Shown here in pieces: positions 23,943-31,463 of a stretch of 64,000 nucleotides of DNA. Each line of letters opens with the position of its first letter. Within the stretch, counting starts at the first letter, position 1. Made by a program: the position numbers and the translations under genes. The notes beneath the pieces are model-generated. The model did not search any database. It was not told the origin of the DNA and worked only from the letters and a program-made list of their open reading frames with translations. The stretch is from Nocardioides sp. Iso805N (GTDB taxonomy: Bacteria; Actinomycetota; Actinomycetes; Propionibacteriales; Nocardioidaceae), in assembly GCF_000364605.1 (NCBI RefSeq), contig NZ_KB822588.1, forward strand, positions 1 to 64,000, written 5' to 3'.

Positions 23943-24656
23943 TCAGGCCTCGTCCTCGCCCGCGACGTTGCGGGTGCGGTTGGGGTCAACCTGGACGCCG
24001 GGGCCCATGGTCGTGGAGACGGTGACCTTCTTGATGTAGCGGCCCTTCGAGCTGGCCGGCTTGAGACGCAGCACCTCCTCAAGGGCAGCGGCGTAGTTCT
24101 CGGCGAGCTGCAGCTCGGAGAACGACGCCTTGCCGATGATGAAGTGCAGGTTGGCGTGGCGGTCCACGCGGAACTCGATCTTGCCGCCCTTGATGTCCGT
24201 GACAGCCTTCGCGACGTCCGGGGTCACCGTGCCGGTCTTCGGGTTCGGCATCAGCGAGCGCGGGCCGAGGACGCGGCCGAGACGACCGACCTTGCCCATC
24301 ATGTCCGGGGTCGCCACGACGGCGTCGAAGTCGAGCCAGCCGCCGGCGACCTTCTCGATGAGCTCGTCGCCACCGACGAAGTCGGCGCCGGCCTCACGGG
24401 CGGCCTCGGCCTTCTCGGCGTTCGCGAACACGAGGACGCGAGCGGTCTTGCCGGTGCCGTGCGGCAGGTTCACGGTGCCGCGGACCATCTGGTCGGCCTT
24501 GCGCGGGTCGACGCCCAGTCGCATGACGACGTCGAGGGTCTCGTCGAACTTCTTCTTCGAGGAGGTCTTGGCGATCTTGATCGCCGCGAGCGGGGCGTGG
24601 AGCTCGTTCTTGTCGAACGTGTCCGCGGCCGCGCGGTAGGTCTTGCTGCGCTGCAT
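23943..24656 (-). CDS. rplA: 50S ribosomal protein L1
   Basis: A 237-residue L1 with the typical two-domain layout: the N-terminal part contains KKKFDETLDVVMRLGVDPRK, the central domain VLGPRSLMPNPKTGTVT, and the C-terminal part KGRYIKKVTVSTTMGPGV. It binds 23S rRNA at the L1 stalk and in many bacteria represses its own operon. It follows rplK by 64 bp. Confidence 0.98.
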   Translation of the reverse strand: MQRSKTYRAAADTFDKNELHAPLAAIKIAKTSSKKKFDETLDVVMRLGVDPRKADQMVRGTVNLPHGTGKTARVLVFANAEKAEAAREAGADFVGGDELIEKVAGGWLDFDAVVATPDMMGKVGRLGRVLGPRSLMPNPKTGTVTPDVAKAVTDIKGGKIEFRVDRHANLHFIIGKASFSELQLAENYAAALEEVLRLKPASSKGRYIKKVTVSTTMGPGVQVDPNRTRNVAGEDEA

Positions 24657-24720
24657 GATTTTCCTTCGATTCTTAAGAGGAGATGTGGTTAGCGAGCCAG
24701 CGCGGCTCTCCCACGATGGG

Positions 24721-25152
24721 TCAGGCCTCGACGGTGACGCCCATGGAGCGGGCAGTGCCCTCCACGATCTTCATGGCGGCGTCGATGTCGTTGGCGTTGA
24801 GGTCAGGCAGCTTGGTGGTGGCGATGTCGCGCACCTGGTCCTTGGTCAGCTTGCCGACCTTGTCCGTGTGCGGAACGCTCGAACCCTTGGCCAGACCCGC
24901 GGCCTTCTTGATCAGCTCAGCGGCCGGCGGGGTCTTGGTGATGAACGTGAAGCTGCGGTCTTCGTAGATCGTGATCTCGACGGGGATCACGTTGCCACGC
25001 ATGGACTCGGTCTGGGCGTTGTAAGCCTTGCAGAAGTCCATGATGTTGACGCCGTGCGGACCGAGGGCCGTACCGACCGGCGGAGCCGGGGTGGCCTGGC
25101 CGGCCTGGAGCTGCACCTTGACCAGTGCGGCGATCTTCTTCTTCGGAGGCAT
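24721..25152 (-). CDS. rplK: 50S ribosomal protein L11
   Basis: A 143-residue L11 with the Pro-rich N-terminal loop (QATPAPPVGTALGPHGVNI) that carries the thiopeptide and stringent-factor response, and the C-terminal rRNA-binding domain. Length and sequence are typical. It is first of the rplKA pair. Confidence 0.98.
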   Translation of the reverse strand: MPPKKKIAALVKVQLQAGQATPAPPVGTALGPHGVNIMDFCKAYNAQTESMRGNVIPVEITIYEDRSFTFITKTPPAAELIKKAAGLAKGSSVPHTDKVGKLTKDQVRDIATTKLPDLNANDIDAAMKIVEGTARSMGVTVEA

Positions 25153-25241
25153 GCTCTATCTCTTTCTCATCCGTGGTCATGACGAGGGCCTCGCGGCCTC
25201 TGCCACTGCACCGTCCGCGACCTGGGTCCGGACAGCAGAGA

Positions 25242-25270
25242 ACCAGTGTCGCCGTTGCGGCGACACTGGT
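25242..25270 (-). terminator. Hairpin terminator after nusG
   Basis: A perfect 12-bp stem (25242-25253 with 25259-25270) and a 5-nt loop, 9 nt after the nusG stop, followed by TTCTCT on the minus strand. Confidence 0.7.
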
Positions 25271-25279
25271 CCAAATCAA

Positions 25280-26110
25280 TCAGACCTTCTGGATCTGGTT
25301 GAAGCTCAGCTCGACCGGGGTCTCGCGGCCGAAGATCTCGACGAGGGCCTTGACGCGCTGCGACTCCGCGTTGATCTCGGTGATCGTCGCGTGCAGGGTG
25401 GCGAACGGGCCGTCGACGACCATGACCGAGTCACCCTCGGAGAAGTCAGCCACCTCGATCGGCTTCTTCGCGGCACCGCCGCCGGAGGCGGACGTGGCGC
25501 CCTGCTGACCCGCGGCGGCAGCCTCGGCCTCGGCTGCGGCGACGACGGCGGGGGCGAGCATGTTCTCGACCTCGGCCATCGACAGCGGCACCGGCTGGTG
25601 GCTGTGACCGACGAAGCCGGTCACCGACGGGGTGTGGCGGACGGCCGACCAGGACTCGTCGGTGAGGTCCATCCGGACCAGCACGTAGCCCGGGAGAACG
25701 GTGCGCTTGACCATCTTGCGCTGACCGTTCTTGATCTCGGCGACCTCCTCGGTCGGCACGACGATCTCGTGGATGTAGTCCTCCATGTTGAGCGCGACCT
25801 TGCGCTGCTCCAGGTTGGACTTCACCCGGTTCTCCATGCCGGAGTAGGTGTGCACGACGAACCAGTCGCCGGGCTTGCTCCACAGCTCGCGGCGGAAGGC
25901 CTCGAGCGGGTCGTTCTCATCCGGCTCGGCCTCGCCGGCCTCGTCGGCCTGGTCGACCTCGCCAGCCTCGTCGTCGCCGTCGACGTCGGCGTCCGCGGCA
26001 ACCTCGACGTCGGCGTCCGCCTCGTCAGCGGTCGCGTCGAGGGACGGCTCGATCTCCTCGATCGCCGTCTCGTCGGTCGCCGCCTCGTTCGTGGGGGCCT
26101 GCTCAGACAC
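25280..26110 (-). CDS. nusG: Transcription termination/antitermination protein NusG
   Basis: A 276-residue NusG: an acidic N-terminal extension of about 75 residues (common in actinobacteria), the NGN domain (WFVVHTYSGMENRVKSNLEQ and LPGYVLVRMDLTD), an unusually long Ala-rich linker, and the KOW domain (GDSVMVVDGPFA to the C-terminus). I chose the GTG at 26110 because GGAG sits 6 nt before it; a TTG 12 nt upstream would place that same GGAG inside the coding region. It follows secE in the usual order. Confidence 0.95.
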   Translation of the reverse strand: MSEQAPTNEAATDETAIEEIEPSLDATADEADADVEVAADADVDGDDEAGEVDQADEAGEAEPDENDPLEAFRRELWSKPGDWFVVHTYSGMENRVKSNLEQRKVALNMEDYIHEIVVPTEEVAEIKNGQRKMVKRTVLPGYVLVRMDLTDESWSAVRHTPSVTGFVGHSHQPVPLSMAEVENMLAPAVVAAAEAEAAAAGQQGATSASGGGAAKKPIEVADFSEGDSVMVVDGPFATLHATITEINAESQRVKALVEIFGRETPVELSFNQIQKV

Positions 26111-26169
26111 GCGCTGCTCCAAAGTTCGGGGGGTTCTGCTTCAGTTTGACTGCGACCAGGGGCCGACGG

Positions 26170-26415
26170 TCACGAGTTGTCCCGACCGCCGAAGATCGCG
26201 AAGAACAGCCGGCCGAAGCCCAGGTCGAGGAGCGAGGTGATCGCCATCATCACGAGGACGAAAACCAGCACCACGACGAAGTACGTCGACAGCTGCTGCT
26301 GCGTCGGCCAGACCACCTTGCGAAGCTCGGCCACGACCTGCCGGTAGAAGAGCGCGGGTGACGTGCGCTCATGCTTGCGCTCGCGCGGAGTGGGGACCGC
26401 CTTGGGTTCCGACAC
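26170..26415 (-). CDS. secE: Preprotein translocase subunit SecE
   Basis: An 81-residue protein with the amphipathic segment QVVAELRKVVWPT followed by one membrane helix, diagnostic of the short single-helix SecE form. It closes the SecYEG channel. The GTG at 26415 has a GAGG site at about 10 nt; an ATG at 26433 is possible but has its purine run too close. It lies between tRNA-Trp and nusG. Confidence 0.93.
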   Translation of the reverse strand: MSEPKAVPTPRERKHERTSPALFYRQVVAELRKVVWPTQQQLSTYFVVVLVFVLVMMAITSLLDLGFGRLFFAIFGGRDNS

Positions 26416-26450
26416 GTCCGTGTCACCTCTCATCTCTTCCGACCGTCTTG

Positions 26451-26523
26451 CAGGGCACGAGGGACTTGAACCCCCAACCCTCGGCTTTGGAGGCCGATGC
26501 TCTGCCAATTGAGCTAGTGCCCT
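26451..26523 (-). tRNA. trpT: tRNA-Trp (anticodon CCA)
   Basis: A 73-nt cloverleaf on the minus strand: acceptor stem AGGGCAC pairs with GTGCCCT, D-arm GCTCAATTGGCAGAGC, anticodon loop CTCCAAA with CCA, T-arm GGGGGTTCAAGTCCC, discriminator G. The 3' CCA is not encoded. It lies directly upstream of secE, the usual actinobacterial position. Confidence 0.97.
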
Positions 26524-26710
26524 ACGCCGTTTCCCCAACCGTACCGAAGCCCGCCCTGAGGGCATGCCAAAGCAATGTGACAGGAACGCCGTGACCGCAA
26601 GCATAGGGGGTAGGTGGTCATGCCGCATAACCGACACCGGGAGCCACGGCCGATGTTCGGCCGGGGCCGGCGGTGGAAAAGAAGTCGTACCGTCGTGCGA
26701 CGATGGTGCC

Positions 26711-27994
26711 GTGACCGAGCAGCGCCGCCCCCTCACCAGTCTCCCCGCCGACGAGCTCACTGCCTTCACGGCCGACTTGAAGGGCGCACACGACGCCCTC
26801 GTCGCCGCCGGGCTCAGCCTCGACCTGACACGCGGCAAGCCGTCGAGCGAGCAGCTCGACCTGTCCGACGGCCTGCTCGCGCTGCCGACCTCGGCATACG
26901 CTCCCGACGGCAGCGACACCCGCAACTACGGCAACCTGCTCGGCCTGACCGAGCTCCGTGCGATGTTCGCGGAGCTGTTGCGTCTCGACCTGCCGCAGGT
27001 CTCCGCGCAGGGCACGTCGAGCCTGACCCTGATGAAGGACGTGCTCACCTACTTGTGGCTGCACGGCGGCGTCGACTCGCCGAAGCCGTGGGGCAAGGAG
27101 GAGAAGGTCAAGTTCGTCTGCCCGGTGCCCGGCTACGACCGCCACTTCGTCCTGCTGGAGTGGTTCGGCATCGAGGCCGTCACCGTGCCGATGACCGATG
27201 TCGGTCCCGACGTGGAGGCCGTGGCCGCGCTGGTCAAGGACGACCCCACCATCAAGGGCATGTGGCTGGTCCCGACCTATGCCAACCCGACCGGCCAGGT
27301 CACCAGCCAGGAGGTCGCCGAGCGGCTTGCGTCGATGCCGACTGCGGCCCCCGACTTCAAGATCTTCTGGGACAACGCCTACGCGCTCCACCACCTGACC
27401 GCCGCGGAGACCAAGAGCGCCGACATCGTCTCGTTGGCCGCCGTGGCCGGGAACCCGCACCGTCCGGTGCTGTTCGCGTCCACCTCGAAGATCACCTACG
27501 CCGGCGCCGGTGTCGCCTTCGTCGGCGGCTCGGTGGAAACCGTCGCCTGGTTCACCCAGCAGCTCGGTCACGGCTCGATCGGCCCGGACAAGGTCAACCA
27601 GCTGCGACACCTGGAGTTCTTCAAGTCCGCTCAGGGCGTGCGCGACCACATGGACAAGCACCGCGAGCTGCTGGCGCCGAAATTCGCCGAGGTGGACCGG
27701 ATCCTCACCGAGCGCCTCGAGGGGTACGGCGTGGCGCAGTGGACGCGTCCGCGCGGCGGCTACTTCGTGTCGCTCGACGTTCTCCCGGGCACTGCCGCTC
27801 GCGTCATCGAGCTGGCAGGACAGGCGGGCGTCGCGCTGACCCCAGCCGGTTCGGCCTTTCCGGGCCGCTACGATCCGCAGGACACCAACATCCGGCTCGC
27901 GCCGAGCTTCCCGCCGCTGGCAGACGTGACCGGTGCGATGGAGGCCGTGGCCGTCTGCGTGCTGCTGGCCGCCGCCGAGAAGCTGAGTGCATGA
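26711..27994 (+). CDS. PLP-dependent aminotransferase (class I-like, aspartate-type)
   Basis: A 427-residue fold-type I aminotransferase. The cofactor lysine is in ASTSKITYAGAG; upstream are the substrate loop PTYANPTGQ and the pyridoxal-contacting DNAY. It matches the actinobacterial branch of large class I aminotransferases often named aspartate aminotransferase. GTG at 26711 is chosen; GACGAT lies 6 nt upstream, which may be a weak leaderless -10. The next gene starts 12 bp after its stop, so the two are probably co-transcribed. The substrate is not determined. Confidence 0.85.
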   Translation: MTEQRRPLTSLPADELTAFTADLKGAHDALVAAGLSLDLTRGKPSSEQLDLSDGLLALPTSAYAPDGSDTRNYGNLLGLTELRAMFAELLRLDLPQVSAQGTSSLTLMKDVLTYLWLHGGVDSPKPWGKEEKVKFVCPVPGYDRHFVLLEWFGIEAVTVPMTDVGPDVEAVAALVKDDPTIKGMWLVPTYANPTGQVTSQEVAERLASMPTAAPDFKIFWDNAYALHHLTAAETKSADIVSLAAVAGNPHRPVLFASTSKITYAGAGVAFVGGSVETVAWFTQQLGHGSIGPDKVNQLRHLEFFKSAQGVRDHMDKHRELLAPKFAEVDRILTERLEGYGVAQWTRPRGGYFVSLDVLPGTAARVIELAGQAGVALTPAGSAFPGRYDPQDTNIRLAPSFPPLADVTGAMEAVAVCVLLAAAEKLSA

Positions 27995-28006
27995 CCGGGT
28001 CCCGAC

Positions 28007-29050
28007 ATGCTCGACCGGCAGGCCATGCGTGATCTGAGGGAGTTGCCCAAGGCGCACCTGCACCTGCACTTCACCGGGTCGATGCGCCACTCGACCCTGC
28101 TCGAGCTTGCCGCGCGTGATGGAATCAGGCTGCCCGAGCAGCTTGTCGCTCAGTGGCCGCCGCAGCTCTCGGCGGCCGACGAGAAGGGCTGGTTCCGCTT
28201 CCAGCGTCTCTACGACGTGGCGCGCTCGGTGCTGCGCACACCGGACGATGTCTACCGGCTGGTCCGCGAGGCCGCGGAGGACGACGTCGCCGAGGGCGGG
28301 CGGTGGCTGGAGATCCAGGTGGATCCCTCCGGGTACGCCGCCCGCTTCGGCGGGATCACCGCCTTCACCGACCTCGTCCTCGACGCGGTCGCGTCGGCGT
28401 CGCGCTCGACCGGGCTGGGGATCGCGGTCGTGATCGCCGCCAACCGCACCCGGCATCCGCTGGACGCCCGCACGCTGGCGAGACTGGCGGGGCAGTACGC
28501 CGGCCGCGGCGTGGTCGGCTTCGGTCTCTCCAACGACGAGCGACGTGGGTCCACCCTCGACTTCGCCCCGGCGTTCGCGATCGCCGAGCGGGCCGGGCTG
28601 CGGCTGGTGCCGCACGGCGGTGAGCTGCGCGGGCCCGACCACATCGCCGTCTGTCTCGATGCGCTGCACCCGGATCGCCTCGGCCACGGCGTGCGCTCCG
28701 CAGAGTCGCCCGAGGTGCTCGAACGGGTCGCCGAGGCCGGCATCGCCCTTGAGGTCTGCCCGACCTCGAACGTCGCGCTCGGTGTCTACTCCTCACTGGC
28801 CGAGGTGCCGCTGCCGACGCTGCTCGACGGCGGGGCGACGATCGCGCTCGGCGCCGACGACCCGCTGCTGTTCGGGTCGCGCCTCCTGGGTCAGTACGCC
28901 GCCATGCGCGCCGCGCACGACCTCACCGACGCCACCCTGGCCGAGCTGGCCCGGATGTCGGTCCGGGCCTCGAACGCTCCGTCGTCGGTGCAGGCCTCGA
29001 TCATCGCCGACATCGACTCGTGGCTGGCGGAGCCGGTGCCCGCGAGATGA
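28007..29050 (+). CDS. add: Adenosine deaminase family protein
   Basis: A 347-residue metal-dependent deaminase. The N-terminal HxH zinc ligands are H19 and H21 (KAHLHLHFTG), the catalytic Glu is in HGGE, the third His in RLGHGVR, the conserved CPTSN follows, and the final metal Asp is in ADDPLLF. It deaminates adenosine or a related purine nucleoside; aminodeoxyfutalosine deaminases share this fold, so menaquinone biosynthesis is an alternative. Its end overlaps rlmC by 4 nt (ATGA). Confidence 0.85.
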   Translation: MLDRQAMRDLRELPKAHLHLHFTGSMRHSTLLELAARDGIRLPEQLVAQWPPQLSAADEKGWFRFQRLYDVARSVLRTPDDVYRLVREAAEDDVAEGGRWLEIQVDPSGYAARFGGITAFTDLVLDAVASASRSTGLGIAVVIAANRTRHPLDARTLARLAGQYAGRGVVGFGLSNDERRGSTLDFAPAFAIAERAGLRLVPHGGELRGPDHIAVCLDALHPDRLGHGVRSAESPEVLERVAEAGIALEVCPTSNVALGVYSSLAEVPLPTLLDGGATIALGADDPLLFGSRLLGQYAAMRAAHDLTDATLAELARMSVRASNAPSSVQASIIADIDSWLAEPVPAR

Positions 29051-30255
29051 GGTGTGGCTACTTCGAGGCCGGCGTGTGTCGCTCCTGCACGTTCCTCGAG
29101 ACGCCCTACGCCGACCAGCTCACGCGCAAGCAGCAACGGGTGGCCACGGCACTCGCCGCGGTCGCGCCGGGACTGACGTGGGCCGAGCCGATCGCATCAG
29201 CAGAGTCGCGGTTCCGCAACAAGGCGAAGATGGTCGTCGCCGGCACGGTCGGGGACCCCACCCTCGGCATCCTCGACGCGGACGGGCTCGGCGTCGACCT
29301 GCAGGGCTGCGGGCTGCATCACCTGGGTCTGGAACGGGCTCTGCCGGCGCTGGCGCGCTTCATCACGGCCGCCCGCCTCACGCCGTACTCCGTCCCTCAG
29401 CGGACCGGGGAGCTCAAGCACCTGATCGTGACGGAGTCGCCCGACGGTGAGTTGATGGTGCGGTTCGTGCTGCGTTCGACCGAGGCGCTCGCGCGGCTGC
29501 GCTCGCGGCTGCCGACTCTGCTCGACGAGCTTCCCGTCGCGGTCGCCTCGGTGAACCTCCAGCCCGAGCACAAGGCGATCCTCGAGGGCCCCGAGGAGAT
29601 CCCGCTGTACGGCGAGACGCTGCGGATGCGGGTCAACGACATCGACCTGCACCTGCGGCCGCAGTCGTTCTTCCAGACCAACACCGAGGTGGCCGCGGCG
29701 CTCTACCGCTCGGCTACAGCGCTCGTCGATGCGGCGCTGGGTGATCAGGCGACGACGGTGTGGGACCTCTACTGCGGCGTCGGTGGCTTCGGGCTGCACC
29801 TCGCCGGGCCGGGCCGGGCTGTTGTGGGCGTGGAGGTCAGCGAGCAGGCGATCGCCTCGGCGAGGATCTCGGCCGCTGAGCTGGTTTCGACACGCTCAAC
29901 CAACGACGGCGCGGGCTCAACCACCGACGGCGCGGGCTCAACGACCGGGGCCGCCGACACGACCTGGATCGCCGACGACGCGACGCAGTGGGTGGTCGCG
30001 TCGGACCCGATGCGGCAGATCCGCTCGCTGCCGGATCTCGTCGTGGTCAACCCGCCCCGGCGCGGCGTCGGGGCGACGCTGGCGGGCTGGCTGGAGGAGT
30101 CGGGCGTTCAGCACGTCGTCTACTCGTCGTGCAACGTCGACTCGCTCGCCCGCGACCTGGCCGCGATGCCCTCGCTACGTCCGGTCTCCGCGCAGTTGCT
30201 GGACATGTTCCCGCACACCGGGCACCACGAGGTGTTGGTTCTGCTGTCCCGCTGA
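29047..30255 (+). CDS. rlmC: 23S rRNA (uracil-C5)-methyltransferase, RlmC-type
   Basis: A 402-residue SAM-dependent methyltransferase. N-terminal Cys3, Cys11 and Cys14 (CGYFEAGVCRSC) and a later Cys in LQGCGLHH form the expected iron-sulfur site. SAM motif I is DLYCGVGGFGLHLA, then VNPPRRG and the catalytic SSCN. This matches RlmC/RumB, which methylates a 23S rRNA uracil. Residues about 280-303 are an in-frame Ser/Thr/Gly repeat produced by a dispersed palindromic element, sited between SAM motifs and absent from the family pattern. ATG at 29047 overlaps the deaminase stop. Confidence 0.88.
   Translation: MRCGYFEAGVCRSCTFLETPYADQLTRKQQRVATALAAVAPGLTWAEPIASAESRFRNKAKMVVAGTVGDPTLGILDADGLGVDLQGCGLHHLGLERALPALARFITAARLTPYSVPQRTGELKHLIVTESPDGELMVRFVLRSTEALARLRSRLPTLLDELPVAVASVNLQPEHKAILEGPEEIPLYGETLRMRVNDIDLHLRPQSFFQTNTEVAAALYRSATALVDAALGDQATTVWDLYCGVGGFGLHLAGPGRAVVGVEVSEQAIASARISAAELVSTRSTNDGAGSTTDGAGSTTGAADTTWIADDATQWVVASDPMRQIRSLPDLVVVNPPRRGVGATLAGWLEESGVQHVVYSSCNVDSLARDLAAMPSLRPVSAQLLDMFPHTGHHEVLVLLSR
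29884..29955. repeat. Dispersed repeat inserted in frame in rlmC
   Basis: Begins with GGTTTCGACACGCTCAACCA, whose ends are complementary (GGTT and AACC), and continues as two near-copies of a unit containing GACGGCGCGGGCTCAAC. It adds about 24 residues to RlmC without breaking the frame. Confidence 0.7.
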
Positions 30256-30260
30256 GCGCT

Positions 30261-30336
30261 GCGACTTTCACGCCATGGCGTGAAAGTCGCAGGCGGCCAC
30301 CGGCCAGACGCGCCATTTCCGCACCATGGCGCGGAA
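30261..30336. repeat. Palindromes on the left side of the DUF559 gene
   Basis: A perfect 30-bp palindrome centred on CCATGG spans 30261-30290. A second 20-bp palindrome, also centred on CCATGG and with one mismatched pair, spans 30317-30336. They lie between the rlmC stop and the DUF559 gene start. Confidence 0.9.
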
Positions 30337-30381
30337 CTTGCGCCTGTGGATGACGAGCGACGCGGTCGGCGCGATTCGCGC

Positions 30382-31374
30382 ATGTTGGCACGCATGAGCG
30401 CACGCGACGTTGAGGACGAGCCGACCGAATGCACGGAGCCCACCGAGCCGCTCGACACCGGTCGACCCTTCAGCCGTGCTGCCGCATTGCGCGCGGGCCT
30501 GGGCAAGCAGCTGCGCACTCGCGCCTTCAGGCAGCTTCTGCATGGCGTGTACGTCCACGCCGGTGTCCCGGATTCGCCACTCCTGGCTGCCCGTGCGGCT
30601 CTCGTCCCGTTCGGCCCCAAGGCATGGGCCAGCCACACCACAGCCGCCCGTGTGCTCGGCGTACCGATCCCGGCCATTCCCGGCGAGCACGTCACCGTCC
30701 TCGAACGTCGGGAACGCCGTAGCCGATCCGATGTCAGCTGCCACCAGACGAGCGACGCACTGATCGTCCGCGTGAGCGGGACCCGAGTCTCGGCTCCGCA
30801 GCAGCTCTTCATCGAGCTTGCTTCGATGCTGACGCTGATCGACTTGGTGGTCGTCGGAGATCATCTGGTCCGCAGGAGACTCGTGACGCTCGCCGACCTG
30901 CGGGAGCACTGCTCGGACGCGTCGGGGGCCGGAGCGGGGCAGGCGCGAGCTGCCGCGGCCTTCGTGCGCGACCGGGTGGATTCCCCGATGGAGACCCGGC
31001 TGCGGTTGCTCTTCGCGCTCGCCGGGCTGCCCGAGCCTGAGGTCAACCCGGACATGACGGTCGGTGGCAACCGGCGGCGCTACGACCTGGTGTGGCGTCA
31101 CGCGCGCCTCATCGTCGAGTACGACGGGCGCCACCACGTCGAGCGCGAGGAGCAATGGGAGTCAGACATCGAGCGGCGTGAGGAAGCCGACGACGACGCC
31201 TGGACGCTGCGCGTGGTCACAGCCAGAGGGATCTACCGCTCACCCGACCAGACGTTGGCCAAGGTGCACCGGCTGCTGCTCGATCGTCGCCAGCCCGGCG
31301 TTCCGCAGCGACTTGCCGACGCCTGGCGGCAGCACTTCCCGGTTCGGGGCGACTACCTCAACCCGACAGGCTGA
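30382..31374 (+). CDS. AbiEi-like/DUF559 (Vsr-like nuclease) protein
   Basis: A protein of about 330 residues. The N-terminal half resembles AbiEi-type antitoxin/wHTH proteins common in actinobacteria (segments like LRTRAFRQLLHGVYV). The C-terminal half carries a Vsr/DUF559-type endonuclease-like fold: RRYDLVWRHARLIVEYDGRHH, with Asp and Glu placed as in the active sites of that superfamily. The target is unknown. ATG at 30382 or 30394 could start it; neither has a clear ribosome site. Palindromes flank both ends. It could be a solitary defence, toxin-antitoxin or mobile-element protein. Confidence 0.7.
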   Translation: MLARMSARDVEDEPTECTEPTEPLDTGRPFSRAAALRAGLGKQLRTRAFRQLLHGVYVHAGVPDSPLLAARAALVPFGPKAWASHTTAARVLGVPIPAIPGEHVTVLERRERRSRSDVSCHQTSDALIVRVSGTRVSAPQQLFIELASMLTLIDLVVVGDHLVRRRLVTLADLREHCSDASGAGAGQARAAAAFVRDRVDSPMETRLRLLFALAGLPEPEVNPDMTVGGNRRRYDLVWRHARLIVEYDGRHHVEREEQWESDIERREEADDDAWTLRVVTARGIYRSPDQTLAKVHRLLLDRRQPGVPQRLADAWRQHFPVRGDYLNPTG

Positions 31375-31430
31375 AGTCCGACCCCACGGTGGCGCGGAAA
31401 CGGCACGGCCACGGCGCTGATGTCCTGCGA

Positions 31431-31452
31431 TTTCCGCGCCTTGGCACGGAAA
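31431..31452. repeat. Palindrome on the right side of the DUF559 gene
   Basis: Arms 31431-31440 and 31443-31452 pair with one mismatch. The TTTCCGCGCC core matches the left-side 30317-30336 palindrome. A half copy (TGGCGCGGAAA) lies at about 31390-31400. Confidence 0.8.
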
Positions 31453-31463
31453 TGGCAGGCCAC

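Noticed and set aside
26618..28687. Long frame antisense to the aminotransferase and deaminase genes
   Set aside because: It overlaps two well-supported genes and has no recognisable domain.
30261..30290. Terminator of rlmC
   Set aside because: The perfect palindrome has no loop or U-tract and has relatives on the other side of the DUF559 gene, so a repeat element is the better reading, though it might still terminate transcription.
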